A stretch of 41,736 nucleotides of DNA, from assembly GCF_002751875.1 (NCBI RefSeq), contig NZ_NMZM01000014.1, positions 1-41,736 of the forward strand. Direction: 5' to 3'. Made by a program: the position numbers and the translations under genes. Shown here piece by piece: positions 1-7,715 of the stretch. This stretch comes from Oceaniglobus indicus. Its GTDB lineage: Bacteria; Pseudomonadota; Alphaproteobacteria; Rhodobacterales; Rhodobacteraceae. How positions within the stretch are numbered: the stretch's first letter is position 1; each line of letters opens with the position of its first letter. The notes beneath the pieces are model-generated. The model did not search any database and was not told the origin of the DNA. It was given only the letters and a program-made list of their open reading frames with translations.

Positions 1-77
1 CGGCACGGCCTGGAACGAGACCGGCAATACCAGCGGCAACCCCTACATCTCGATGCAGATCGATGTCGGCCTCGGCC
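1..77. repeat. Terminal redundancy, left copy (circle junction)
   Basis: These 77 bases are identical to the last 77 bases of the window (41660-41736). An exact overlap of this size at the two ends of a contig is the usual signature of a circular molecule assembled with a 77-base word length. A coding frame runs through the overlap without interruption. Removing one copy gives a circle of 41,659 bp. A true 77-bp direct repeat in a linear molecule is the alternative, but it would have to fall exactly at both ends. Confidence 0.95.
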
Positions 78-553
78 CGTTCCGGGTCAACGCGGTGCAG
101 ACGAAAGAGGCGCGCGCGGCCCAGAGCGACGCGTTCGAGATCATCCCGCTGGTCTCGAACGGCCTGATGAAATCCGGCTCGATCTCGGGCGAGCTCACCG
201 CCATGGACGCCGACAACGCCTTCACCGGATACATCGCCAACATGATGTTCGATCTGGAGTTCATGCTGATCGAGAATAGCTACAAATCCGAGGAGACCCA
301 CCCCGATTACCGCATCGAGGTCAGCTCGCCCCGGGGCACACCGATCCGCGTTGGCTCGGCCTGGATGGCCAAAAGCAGCCGCACGGGCAATGACTACCTG
401 TCGCTGCTGATCAACACGCCTGATGGCGACCTGCGCGTCAACGCCGTGCAGAACGAAGAACAGCGCGGCGGGCAGACCTTCTCGATCATCCCGTTCATCG
501 ACAGCGGTGAGCAGCCGCAGGACGCGGGCGCGGGGCTGTCGCTGGTCGCATGA
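1..553 (+). CDS. Tandem DUF736 protein, C-terminal part (gene crosses the circle junction)
   Basis: This is the rest of the gene that begins at 41484; codons fall on position 2, 5 and so on. Joined across the junction it encodes 242 residues made of two copies of the DUF736 fold. Each half shows the same order of features: FTG followed by I, a PDY motif, then R(I/V)G(T/S)AW, a GN-Y-(I/L)S strand and RVNAVQ, and each ends in an IIP(L/F) strand. DUF736 proteins are common on alphaproteobacterial plasmids and integrative elements, usually as single-domain proteins of about 100 residues, and have no established function. A strong terminator follows the stop codon. The context is plasmid backbone rather than metal resistance. 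Confidence 0.85.
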   Translation, partial: GTAWNETGNTSGNPYISMQIDVGLGPFRVNAVQTKEARAAQSDAFEIIPLVSNGLMKSGSISGELTAMDADNAFTGYIANMMFDLEFMLIENSYKSEETHPDYRIEVSSPRGTPIRVGSAWMAKSSRTGNDYLSLLINTPDGDLRVNAVQNEEQRGGQTFSIIPFIDSGEQPQDAGAGLSLVA

Positions 554-582
554 CCAACGCGCGAGATTAGACGATCCGCACC

Positions 583-618
583 GAAAGGGGAGCCGTGGGA
601 TCACGGTTCCCCTTTTTC
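583..618 (+). terminator. Rho-independent terminator after the DUF736 gene
   Basis: A long stem, AAAGGGGAGCCGTG pairing with CACGGTTCCCCTTT around a four-base loop (one G-T wobble), is followed by a T run. It starts 30 bases after the stop codon of the DUF736 gene. Because it is flanked by A and T runs, it could also stop minus-strand transcription. Confidence 0.9.
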
Positions 619-708
619 CATGTCCGCTTGCGTGAAGGACGCCACCCGCTTGCGATCAGGTGCAAATGCGATACAATAATATATTAACGCAATATCGAGG
701 GCGGGCGC

Positions 709-1245
709 GTGGCGGCTAGATCAGGGACGGTTCCATGGTTCGAGAGCTTTGATGTTGAGGCAGAGGTTGAAGATCTCCTCGCCCATATCGAGCGCTGCAC
801 CGGATTCGCGCTACCCGCCCGACAACGCGCCGTCATCATGTCCCATGCAAGGTCAAAGCTCGACAGGACAAAGCAGGCATATCTGGAGGCCAAGGCGGTG
901 GGAAAGCCGGTGTCCACATCGCGGCGTGCGTATCTGACCGACCTGCAGGACACGATCTTCATGGCGATCCCGGAAGAGAACCTCGCGCGGATGCCGCTAA
1001 GCGAACAGGTCCTGAACGACCCTTCATTTTACGCGGACGCTATGCACAGTGCCGCTGCGATCAGCAAAGATGAGCTTTTCATGGCGTTGTCCTCATCGCT
1101 GAACGATATGACGGTCCAAGACGCTCGGGCGTTTGTCTCGAAGCTGTGGCACAGCACGATCGATGACAATTCCCGCAAATTCGCCGAAGCCCTGAAGCGC
1201 CCCGAGCGTGAACCGCAGCCCTTTCGCCCGGGGAACACCGTGTAA
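709..1245 (+). CDS. Protein of unknown function, 178 aa
   Basis: I do not recognise this gene. The open frame begins at a GTG (GTG-GCG-GCT-AGA) with no clear ribosome binding site, and an AT-rich stretch with an ATAATATATTAA core lies about 30 bases upstream as a plausible -10 region. The protein is soluble, charged and mostly helical in composition, with no signal peptide or membrane segment and a basic, proline-containing C-terminus ([13 protein letters not shown]). There are single cysteines only. It stands alone between the DUF736 terminator and the rhomboid gene. The codon pattern looks like real GC-rich coding sequence, but the start and the function are both uncertain. Confidence 0.55.
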   Translation: MAARSGTVPWFESFDVEAEVEDLLAHIERCTGFALPARQRAVIMSHARSKLDRTKQAYLEAKAVGKPVSTSRRAYLTDLQDTIFMAIPEENLARMPLSEQVLNDPSFYADAMHSAAAISKDELFMALSSSLNDMTVQDARAFVSKLWHSTIDDNSRKFAEALKRPEREPQPFRPGNTV

Positions 1246-1375
1246 GATCGGAGCCATTCTCTTGGCTTGAGCCGTACCGAAGTTGGCCGCCTCGAACCCC
1301 CTTTCCTGGAGGTGGCATCCTGTGCAGCGTGCGAAAGCCGTTGAAGGTGCTGTGGTGACGTCTACTGTCGCCAAC

Positions 1376-1975
1376 ATGATGAACCGGGATCACATGCGCG
1401 CCTTCTTGCGGCGCGCCGCAGCGCTTGCCGCTTTTGTCGCACTGCTCTGGGCGGTCCAAGTCGTCAATTGGATCACCGGCTACGGCTTGAACCCGGCCTT
1501 CGGCCTGATCCCCCGGCACGTCAGCGGATTGGATGGTGTCATCACCATGCCCCTCCTGCATGGAAGCTTCGCGCACCTTATGGCCAATACGCCGCCGCTC
1601 TTGGTGATGGGTGGGCTGCTGGTGGCCACGACCACGAGGGCCTTGCTGCCGGTGAACGCAGTGGTGATCGGCCTCGGCGGCGGACTCGTCTGGCTGTTCG
1701 GAAGCTCCGCCATCCATATCGGTGCGTCAGGGTTGGTCTTCGGCTGGTTTGGCTTCCTCGTCGCGCGCGGCTTCGTGGATCGCTCATTGATCACGCTGGG
1801 CGCGGCACTGGTGGTCGGTGTTCTCTATGGCTCCCTTCTCTGGGGCGTTCTTCCGGGCCAACCCGGCGTCTCGTGGGAGGCGCATCTCTTCGGCGCCATC
1901 GCGGGCGCGGACGCTGCGTTCCTAATCCGAACGCATGTACATGCGCCGCGCCTCGGCGGCGTCGATCTGGACTGA
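1376..1975 (+). CDS. Rhomboid-family intramembrane serine protease
   Basis: Rhomboids cut transmembrane substrates inside the membrane with a Ser-His pair. The 199-residue protein has about six hydrophobic segments. It carries H62-GSFAH67-LMAN71 in the second helix (the family's HxxxxHxxxN), the catalytic GxSG as IGASG with Ser118, and the catalytic histidine in the last helix as EAH170-LFGAIAG. Two adjacent ATGs (1376, 1379) follow a weak leader. A longer frame from a TTG at 1283 would add residues unlike any rhomboid N-terminus, so I prefer the ATG. It lies next to the metal island, but nothing in the sequence ties it to metals. Substrate unknown. Confidence 0.9.
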   Translation: MMNRDHMRAFLRRAAALAAFVALLWAVQVVNWITGYGLNPAFGLIPRHVSGLDGVITMPLLHGSFAHLMANTPPLLVMGGLLVATTTRALLPVNAVVIGLGGGLVWLFGSSAIHIGASGLVFGWFGFLVARGFVDRSLITLGAALVVGVLYGSLLWGVLPGQPGVSWEAHLFGAIAGADAAFLIRTHVHAPRLGGVDLD

Positions 1976-2188
1976 AGCCGTACGCCAGACGTGGTCGGCC
2001 CATTGCCGACCTTGAGACAGAGCGGTCTCGCTGCGGCGCAGTTTCACCGAAGCGGTCTTTCATGCGTCGCGCAGCATTTTCCGACGGCCGACGTCGGCTG
2101 AGCGGACAAAGCGCCATTTTGCTGCGGCTGCGCAAATGGCTGCTTTAGGCCTGGCGCACCAATAGAACATTGCAGCAGGACACGTCGG
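1976..2188. other. Non-coding spacer with dyads
   Basis: No convincing gene is visible between the convergent rhomboid and arsR genes. The stretch holds the 12-base palindrome GCCGACGTCGGC at about 2088-2099. It also holds a larger imperfect dyad at 2108-2146, whose arms AAAGCGCCATTT and AAATGGCTGCTTT pair around a GC-rich centre. That dyad could act as a bidirectional terminator for the two converging genes. Similar GC-rich stretches also occur at 3500-3530, so it may be an imported chromosomal intergenic fragment. Confidence 0.4.
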
Positions 2189-2551
2189 TTAATCCGTATA
2201 GCTTCGGCAGGCATCGACCCCTACGGCTGTCGAGGCAAGTAGTTGATCTGCGTCGCGGATGAGATCAGCGATCCGCCTGTCCGCAAGGCGATACCGGACG
2301 AACCGACCTTCGTTCCTGCGACTGACCAGACCGCAATCCAAAAGGCAGCGCAGATGGTTCGAGACATTGGGCTGACCAAGCCCTGTTTGGGTAACGATTT
2401 CCTGCACGCTGCGTTCGTCCGACAGTAGCGCATCGAGGATCGCAAGACGGCTGGGGTCGCCGAGACCCCGGAAGAGCTTTGCCCGCGGCTCAAGGGTGTC
2501 AGCTGCCGAAAGATCGTCTTGAATGTTTTGCAATGTCATATCATTATCCAC
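2189..2551 (-). CDS. ArsR/SmtB-family metal-responsive repressor, CmtR-like
   Basis: This is a winged-helix repressor that leaves DNA when it binds metal. The recognition region reads GLGQPNVSNHLRC-LLDC-GLV, followed by the wing EGRFVRYRLAD. Three cysteines sit where the Cd/Pb sensor CmtR of mycobacteria has its ligands. C69 and C73 are four apart in the recognition helix (CmtR Cys57/Cys61), and C115 is near the C-terminus (CmtR Cys102, almost the same spacing). A Cd(II)/Pb(II) sensor is therefore the best guess. It is divergent from the HMA-CDF exporter, 51 bp apart, and a TATCA-N8-TGATA dyad covers its start. The longest frame uses GTG at 2551; ATG at 2539 is equally possible and gives 116 residues. 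Confidence 0.85.
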   Translation of the reverse strand: MDNDMTLQNIQDDLSAADTLEPRAKLFRGLGDPSRLAILDALLSDERSVQEIVTQTGLGQPNVSNHLRCLLDCGLVSRRNEGRFVRYRLADRRIADLIRDADQLLASTAVGVDACRSYTD

Positions 2552-2556
2552 TGATA
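2539..2556. promoter_or_regulatory. Putative ArsR operator dyad
   Basis: TATCA and TGATA form an inverted repeat separated by eight bases, right at the start of the arsR gene and inside the 51-bp divergent region. Its position fits autoregulation and control of the divergent exporter gene by the CmtR-like repressor. The arms are short, so the call rests mostly on position. Confidence 0.5.
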
Positions 2557-2602
2557 CGTTAGCGGCGACTTCTTTCGCACGCTACCTTCAAGAGGATCGC
2601 AT

Positions 2603-3454
2603 ATGAGCCGAGCAGATAACACCACATTGCCTACAACGTCTTTGCCGATCCGGATGCGGGTGCATGGCATGGACTGCGCCAAGGATGCCGCCGAGATCGA
2701 ACGGGCCGCTCGGTCTGCGGGCGTGGCTGAAGGCGATGTGAAGGTGTCTGCCGCAACCCATGTCATGACATTGCGGATCGCCGAAGACGACTTGCCGAAA
2801 GTGCGTCCAGCACTGGACGCAACCGGCTATGGCTTTGAGCTGATCAAGAGCGGGGATACATCGTCCGATCCGGCTTACAAAGACCCGAGCTATCGCCGCG
2901 CGCTCTGGATCGTGGTCCTGCTCAATCTCGGCTACGGGGTGATCGAGATGTTCGGCGGGTTCCTGTCCGGATCGCAAGCTTTGAAAGCAGATGCCCTGGA
3001 TTTTTTGGGCGACGGCGCAATCACCTTTCTGGGCCTGCTCGCTATCGGTTGGAGTCTGACATGGCGGGCGCGGTCGGCGATGATCCAGGGCGTGTTCTTG
3101 GGATTTCTGGGGCTTGGCGTTGTCGGCAGCACAATCTGGCGTGTCCTGAATCAGACGACACCAGAGGCCGGGTTAATGGGAGCCTTCGCCGTGGGCGCGC
3201 TGATCGTAAACATTCTTGCGGTGCTGCCGCTGCTAAAACACCGCAAGGGCGACGCCAACATGCGGGCCGTATGGCTGTTCTCCCGGAACGACGCCATCGG
3301 CAACCTCGCCGTGGTGATCGCTGCCGGACTGGTCGCCTGGCTCGGCAGTGCCTGGCCTGACCTCATCGTTGCTTTCGCCATCGCAGGGCTGTTCCTGCAT
3401 TCGTCATGGATGATCATCCGGGATGCGCGGAGTGATCTGTCAGAAACCGAGTGA
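2603..3454 (+). CDS. Cation transporter: N-terminal HMA domain fused to a CDF-like membrane domain
   Basis: Predicted exporter of divalent metal. Residues 14-90 form a heavy-metal-associated (HMA) domain whose binding loop, GMDCAKD (22-28), has only one of the usual two cysteines. The rest is a six-helix cation-diffusion-facilitator (CDF) membrane domain without the usual C-terminal cytoplasmic domain. The second membrane helix carries D133-xxx-D137 as in YiiP-type CDFs. The fifth helix, where CDFs have HxxxD, reads FSRND (F226, D230), so one ligand of the transport site is missing or replaced. The start ATG follows AGAGGA with good spacing. It is divergent from, and probably repressed by, the CmtR-like ArsR protein. 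Zn, Cd and Pb are all possible substrates. Confidence 0.85.
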   Translation: MSRADNTTLPTTSLPIRMRVHGMDCAKDAAEIERAARSAGVAEGDVKVSAATHVMTLRIAEDDLPKVRPALDATGYGFELIKSGDTSSDPAYKDPSYRRALWIVVLLNLGYGVIEMFGGFLSGSQALKADALDFLGDGAITFLGLLAIGWSLTWRARSAMIQGVFLGFLGLGVVGSTIWRVLNQTTPEAGLMGAFAVGALIVNILAVLPLLKHRKGDANMRAVWLFSRNDAIGNLAVVIAAGLVAWLGSAWPDLIVAFAIAGLFLHSSWMIIRDARSDLSETE

Positions 3455-3553
3455 TCTGGCGGAAAAGCTGACGTGCGAACCGGAAACCGACATTCGCCAC
3501 TGCGCAGCGAGTCCGGAACTTTGGGCTCAAAGCCGACCTCGGATGCGGCGCAG

Positions 3554-3570
3554 CATCATATGGTATGATG
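3554..3570. repeat. Inverted repeat upstream of the recombinase remnant
   Basis: CATCATA and TATGATG form a perfect 7-base inverted repeat around TGG, 56 bases before the start codon of the tyrosine-recombinase remnant. It could be an operator or an old attachment or arm-binding site. The 3455-3626 spacer around it holds no other gene that I can support. Confidence 0.4.
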
Positions 3571-3626
3571 TCTTGTCAACGTCGGGTTGTCGATGTGGGA
3601 GGGCGTGGTGGATCGGAGGATCCATC

Positions 3627-4134
3627 ATGGAAACATCAAACTTACCGGCCATCCGCGCCTTACGCCCAGCCTGGAACAAAGGCCGGATCGTCGGCCAGAA
3701 AAGGCCGCTCAAGCCCAAACACGTCTGGGCGATCAGGGTGCGGCTGGAATTGGCCGAGAACCACCGTGATCTGGCCCTCTTCAATCTTGCCATCGACAGC
3801 AAGCTGCGCGGCTGCGATCTGGTGAAAATGAGGGTGGTCGATGTTATGGCATCCGGCCAAATCAGAGAACGCGCGTCGGTTCTTCAGAGCAAGACCCAGA
3901 AACCTGTGCGCTTCGAAATCTCCGAAGGTACCCGTGCATCGCTGGCAAGATGGATGCGGGAGCCGCTGATGGTCGGATCCGAATACCTCTGGCCTGGGCG
4001 TTTTCACGAACGGCTTCACATCTCTACCCGCCAGTACGCGCGCATTGTGCGTGACTGGGTGACATCCATTGGTCTGGAGGCAAGCGCCTATGGCACGCAC
4101 TCGATGCGGCGAACGAAAGTCACGCAGATTTACA
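3627..4134 (+). pseudogene. Tyrosine recombinase/phage-type integrase, C-terminus lost at an IS
   Basis: The start ATG is well placed behind a GGAGG. About 169 codons remain, ending at the left end of the insertion sequence. The catalytic domain is recognisable: the first arginine in SKLRGCDL, a lysine in SKTQKPVRF, and the HxxR box as THSMRRT. The segment that should follow, with the second His/Trp and the nucleophilic tyrosine, is absent. It is not found on the far side of the IS either, so this is a deletion and not a simple insertion. Without the tyrosine the protein cannot recombine DNA. The frame reads straight on into the transposase, giving an artificial long fusion frame. Confidence 0.85.
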
Positions 4135-5822
4135 GGCTCTGCCTCACTTTGTGTGGCGGAACTATCCTGAAACTGGAAAATTCAGGAGGGATAGTTGTGA
4201 GTTCGAAGAAGCACTGGTCGCCTGGGGGCGAAGTTTCGATTCAAAGCGTCGAACGAAGTGATTCCGGCGGGTGGATTGTATCGGGCAGTCTGACACCAAA
4301 CGGCATCTGCCCAGACTGTGGATTGCATTCACGCCGACGTCACGGCTGGCGGCGTCGGCGGCTGCAGGATTATCCCGCGCATGGAGACGAGGTAACGGTT
4401 GATCTCGCAATTTGCCGTTGGCGATGTCAGGCACCCGCTTGCCCACGCCGGACATTCTCAGACCAAATCGCCTCGATTGCGCGTCCATTTGCACGTCGTA
4501 CTTCGCGTGTCGGGGAGATTGTCACCCATCTTGGGCATGCGACCGGCGGACGGCCAGCCGAGCGGTTGTTGCATCGTTTGGGCCTTGGAGTCAGCGATGA
4601 CACGGTGCTTAGGCAGCTGAAGAACCGTGCCCAAGACAGTGGCGAGTCGCCGACAGTCATCGGGATCGACGACTGGAGTTGGCGGAAATCGCAAACCTAC
4701 GGCACGATCATTGTGGATCTGGAGCGTCGCGTGGTGATCGACATTCTTGAGGATCGAGATGTCGTCAGCTGCACCAACTGGCTGAAGCGACACCCCGAGG
4801 TGGAAGTGATCAGCAGAGATCGCTGCGGTCTCTACGCCCAGGCAGCACGGCAAGGGGCACCGCAGGCGAAGCAGGTCGCTGACCGGTTCCATATCGTACA
4901 AAACCTGCGGCAGGCCATCGAGGAGCAAATGAACCTTCACGGCCGTGCGACCGGCAGGGCGCTGCTGTCCGACGCCGACAACATCACCGCAGCCGGCAGC
5001 CTTCTGAAGTCACGCCTGGCGCATAGGACGTCTCGGGAAGAGATTTTCACCACCATCCATGCGCTCCGAAATCAGGGGCTTTCCTGCAGCGAGATCGGGC
5101 GGCGAACAGGGTTCCCGCGTCGCAGCATCGCGAAATGGCTGCAGTTCGAGACACCTCCGGACCGCAGGCGGGCAGCTTTGAAGCGGACTTCGCCGTGGTA
5201 CTTTGAAGAGTTCCTGCGCCAGAGCTGGAAGGACGGAATTCGAAACGGAAGCGCCCTGTTCCGTATGATCCAAGAGCGTGGTTACGAGGGGAGTCAGTCG
5301 CATCTGCAGCGGTTGCTGGCGGGTTGGCGCAGAGCCGAAAAGCAAACGAAGGGCCCCGCCGTGGAACACCAGATCCTGGAGCCGGTCCGGGATCCGGAAA
5401 CGGGGCACGCGATTTCCCCGGTCATCGCAGCCGCGCTGTGCATCAAACCCCGCGGAAAGCTCACCCCGGATCAAGCGCGGAAAGTCGACGCGCTCAAGGC
5501 CGGTTCTCCCGCCTTCGCAACGATGCGAAGTCTCGCCATGCGGTTCAACGGTATCCTGCGCGGCCGCCAAGCAGACCCGCTCCCAGCATGGATCGACAAC
5601 GCGATCGAAACCGATCTGGCGCCCATCGTGCGCTTTGCCCGCACATTGAACCGGGACTTCGATGCAGTCAAAAACGCCATCGAGATGCCATGGAGCAACG
5701 GCCAAGCAGAAGGTCAGATCAATCGCCTGAAGACGCTCAAACGCGCCATGTACGGTCGAGCCGGTCCAGAATTGTTGCGGGCGAGAATGCTACCGTTCCG
5801 CCACACAGATTGAGGCAGAGCC
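4135..5822 (+). mobile_element. ISL3-family insertion sequence, 1688 bp
   Basis: The element is bounded by 28-bp terminal inverted repeats that match at 26 of 28 positions. The left end (4135-4162) and the complement of the right end (5795-5822) both start GGCTCTGCCTCA and end GTGTGGCGGAAC. It carries one transposase gene whose stop codon lies inside the right repeat. ISL3-family elements normally make 8-bp target duplications. Here the flanks are GATTTACA on the left and CATTTAAG on the right; they share only ATTTA, so a clean duplication is not present. Together with the truncated genes on both sides, this suggests a deletion or recombination at the element. Confidence 0.9.
4197..5813 (+). 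CDS. ISL3-family transposase
   Basis: The enzyme of about 538 residues moves the surrounding element by cutting and joining at its inverted repeats. The N-terminal zinc ribbon has two cysteine pairs (CPDC, then CRWRCQAPAC). The DDE catalytic residues lie in VIGIDDWSWRK, in VISRDRCGLY and in the C-terminal NGQAEGQINRLK box. A helix-turn-helix stretch (LSCSEIGRRTGFPRRSIAKWL) lies between the second and third. A GTG at 4197 behind AGGAGG is the likely start; anything earlier would begin outside the element or in its end repeat. No frameshift or stop is visible, so the element may still be active. Confidence 0.9.
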   Translation: MSSKKHWSPGGEVSIQSVERSDSGGWIVSGSLTPNGICPDCGLHSRRRHGWRRRRLQDYPAHGDEVTVDLAICRWRCQAPACPRRTFSDQIASIARPFARRTSRVGEIVTHLGHATGGRPAERLLHRLGLGVSDDTVLRQLKNRAQDSGESPTVIGIDDWSWRKSQTYGTIIVDLERRVVIDILEDRDVVSCTNWLKRHPEVEVISRDRCGLYAQAARQGAPQAKQVADRFHIVQNLRQAIEEQMNLHGRATGRALLSDADNITAAGSLLKSRLAHRTSREEIFTTIHALRNQGLSCSEIGRRTGFPRRSIAKWLQFETPPDRRRAALKRTSPWYFEEFLRQSWKDGIRNGSALFRMIQERGYEGSQSHLQRLLAGWRRAEKQTKGPAVEHQILEPVRDPETGHAISPVIAAALCIKPRGKLTPDQARKVDALKAGSPAFATMRSLAMRFNGILRGRQADPLPAWIDNAIETDLAPIVRFARTLNRDFDAVKNAIEMPWSNGQAEGQINRLKTLKRAMYGRAGPELLRARMLPFRHTD

Positions 5823-5832
5823 CATTTAAGGG

Positions 5833-5961
5833 CTACGCGACATATCTGTTTGGAGGCCAGATGCACTTGGACGGGCGGGCGATCGACCAAAAGAGCGCAC
5901 CAATCAAAACCAGACCGGACAGCAGGCCTACGACCACTAGTATGCCTTGGGCAATCGTCAT
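5833..5961 (-). CDS. Small membrane ORF of 42 aa, probably the stump of a longer gene
   Basis: The start codon overlaps the stop of the upstream CDF gene as ATGA, a typical coupled arrangement. The peptide is one hydrophobic helix (GILVVVGLLSGLVLIGALFW) followed by a basic tail with CIWPP. A helix followed by a WPP motif resembles the beginning of isoprenylcysteine-carboxyl-methyltransferase-like membrane proteins, which are often found beside CDF genes. That assignment is only a guess. The frame stops 10 bases before the right end of the IS. The most economical reading is a gene truncated when the IS-linked deletion occurred. A genuine small membrane protein remains possible. Confidence 0.5.
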   Translation of the reverse strand: MTIAQGILVVVGLLSGLVLIGALFWSIARPSKCIWPPNRYVA

Positions 5962-6875
5962 GAGCGGTGTCCGAACACCTGCGCCTCCTGATGCGCATTG
6001 TCGGTCGCTTCGAATTCAAGCGTGGAATGCTCGATTGAGAAACGTTCATGCAGCACCGATTTGACGTTTTCTTTAATTTTGTCGGCCTCACCCATCCGGT
6101 CGCGTTCGACAACAATATGGCAGTCCAATGCCGCAGTGTTCTCCTGCATTTGCCACAGGTGGACATGATGCACGTTCACAACGCCATCGACACTCTGGAT
6201 CGCTCTGACCACGTCATTTCCATCAATATCTGGTGGGCTCCCAAGCATCAGGGTTCGAATTGGGCCCCCTATTTCGGTGAAGGACAGATACAGGATGTAG
6301 AGCGCGATGCCGATGGTGATGGCCGGATCCACCCAACGCATATCATAAAGTATAATGAGCGTCCCGCCGACTATGACGGCCACTGAAGCCAACGCGTCCG
6401 AAAGGTTGTGGAGAAACAGCGCGCGGATGTTCACGCTCCCCTTCTGCATCGAATAGGTCAGCATTGCGGTCAGCGTGTCGACCACAAGCGCAATTCCACC
6501 GAGAATGACGACGGTCCACCCCATGACTTCGGGTGGATCAATCATGCGCATGCCACCTTCGTAGATCAGGTAGAAGCCGATCACGATCAGGGTGGTGTAG
6601 TTGATCAGGGCAGCGACGATTTCGACCCGGCCATAGCCGAAAGTCATGCGCTCATCGGCCGGGCGGCGCGCGATCTTGCGCGCGGCGAAGGCAATGACAA
6701 GCGAGGCCATATCGGAAAAGTTGTGCAGCGCATCGGCGATAAGTGCTAGACTGCCCGACAATATGCCCCCGACGATTTGCGCAACAGTAAGTAGCCCATT
6801 CGCCCAGATCGCGATCGCAACCCGTCGATCCCCAGAATTCGGATCGATATTCGCGTGCCCGTGATCATGCGGCAT
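5958..6875 (-). CDS. CDF-family divalent metal exporter (CzcD/DmeF type)
   Basis: This 305-residue proton-coupled exporter moves Zn, Co, Cd or similar ions from the cytoplasm to the periplasm. It is a canonical CDF: a His-rich N-terminus (MPHDHGHANID), six membrane helices, HxxxD in helix 2 (H51-NFSD55) and in helix 5 (H156-NLSD160), and a C-terminal cytoplasmic domain containing HHVHLWQM. I chose the ATG at 6875 because AGGAG lies seven bases before it; an upstream ATG at 6890 lacks such a site. The start lies inside the end of the transglutaminase-like gene (11-base overlap), so the two are translated from one message that probably starts at the MerR-type promoter at 7656-7686. Confidence 0.92.
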   Translation of the reverse strand: MPHDHGHANIDPNSGDRRVAIAIWANGLLTVAQIVGGILSGSLALIADALHNFSDMASLVIAFAARKIARRPADERMTFGYGRVEIVAALINYTTLIVIGFYLIYEGGMRMIDPPEVMGWTVVILGGIALVVDTLTAMLTYSMQKGSVNIRALFLHNLSDALASVAVIVGGTLIILYDMRWVDPAITIGIALYILYLSFTEIGGPIRTLMLGSPPDIDGNDVVRAIQSVDGVVNVHHVHLWQMQENTAALDCHIVVERDRMGEADKIKENVKSVLHERFSIEHSTLEFEATDNAHQEAQVFGHRS

Positions 6876-7626
6876 TGGCAGGCTCCTCATGCGCGTGTGT
6901 CGCGCGTCGGTCAGTCTTCAGGCGGCCGCTGCGGAAACCACGTACGCGCGCATTCATCCAGTGGCGTATTATATGACGGTAAAGGGCACCACGCAGCCTT
7001 CCAAAGGATTGCTCATGGGACAAATAGAAGGCGTCGGGCGTATCGTACACGCCGAAATCTTGCACGATGCCGGTTTTCTGAATGTAGGTATCTTCTCCGT
7101 TCCAGGCGACGGGAGGTGCGCCAAGGCAATCTGTGCCCGCGCCATAACCGCAGAGACTGTCCGTGTCCGAGAACGATCTTTGCAGGACTTCGAAGAAAGC
7201 GTCATCCAGGATGAAGCCTTCAAGGTTGATCCAGGCCCCTTGAAATTCGATCTCTACCCACGAATGGAGAATTTCCTCTGGAGCAAGCGGATACACCAAC
7301 TCTGGGACAACACCGCGCTGCAAGCCTTTGTGGATCGTAAACCCATGCAACCGGCAACGAACGCCAACACCACGCAGCAGCGCCATTAAGAGCGTGCCTT
7401 TCGTATTGCACTGCCCGTAGCCGTCGGAAAGTACCTCGGATGCGGGGATGTCGTCAGCTCGATTGTATCCGAACGAGATTTCATTTCGAACGAAATCATA
7501 GGCAGCTCCGATCCGATCGTATTCGGATAAGTCGCGCCAGCTGCGGCTCTCTATTAGATGCGCAAGAGGCGCGGCATCAAAATCCAGTAGTTTGGTGGGT
7601 GCAAGTAGGGGGTTGGTTATCTGCAA
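6865..7626 (-). CDS. Transglutaminase-like (papain-fold) protein
   Basis: The protein of 253 residues contains the transglutaminase-like core: the nucleophile C73 in GYGQC-NTKGTLLMALLR, then H121 in LHSWVEI. At the usual position of the catalytic Asp there is W-I-N-L-E (E136). There is no signal peptide, so it should act in the cytoplasm. Members of this superfamily act as peptidases or as amide-forming or amide-breaking enzymes; the substrate cannot be told from the sequence. It is first in a minus-strand operon with a CDF exporter and a small membrane ORF, directly behind a MerR-type promoter. That makes a role in metal stress likely but unproven. Confidence 0.8.
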   Translation of the reverse strand: MQITNPLLAPTKLLDFDAAPLAHLIESRSWRDLSEYDRIGAAYDFVRNEISFGYNRADDIPASEVLSDGYGQCNTKGTLLMALLRGVGVRCRLHGFTIHKGLQRGVVPELVYPLAPEEILHSWVEIEFQGAWINLEGFILDDAFFEVLQRSFSDTDSLCGYGAGTDCLGAPPVAWNGEDTYIQKTGIVQDFGVYDTPDAFYLSHEQSFGRLRGALYRHIIRHWMNARVRGFRSGRLKTDRRATHAHEEPANAA

Positions 7627-7655
7627 CGGAGTCGCTCCTCGAATCGTCTTGGAAC

Positions 7656-7686
7656 AGACTAGTCTCTATAGTTACTGCAGCTTCAA
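7656..7686 (-). promoter_or_regulatory. MerR-type promoter/operator site 1 (transglutaminase-CDF operon)
   Basis: Read on the minus strand: TTGAAG (-35), the dyad CTGCAGTAACTATAG, four bases, then TAGTCT (-10-like). The -35 to -10 distance is 19 bp, longer than the normal 17, as expected for promoters that MerR-family activators untwist. The geometry is base-for-base the same as in three other sites in the window. It ends 30 bases before the start codon of the transglutaminase-like gene. This is the weakest dyad of the four. Confidence 0.65.
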
Positions 7687-7715
7687 CCCCTTCTTTTAGA
7701 AACGATCTCTCGCAA

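Noticed and set aside
3423-5813. One 796-codon open frame joining a recombinase and a transposase
   Set aside because: The insertion-sequence inverted repeat lies in the middle, and each half has its own start and ribosome binding site. The fusion frame is accidental.
4127-5830. 8-bp target duplication of the insertion sequence
   Set aside because: GATTTACA and CATTTAAG share only ATTTA at a shifted register; not accepted as a duplication.
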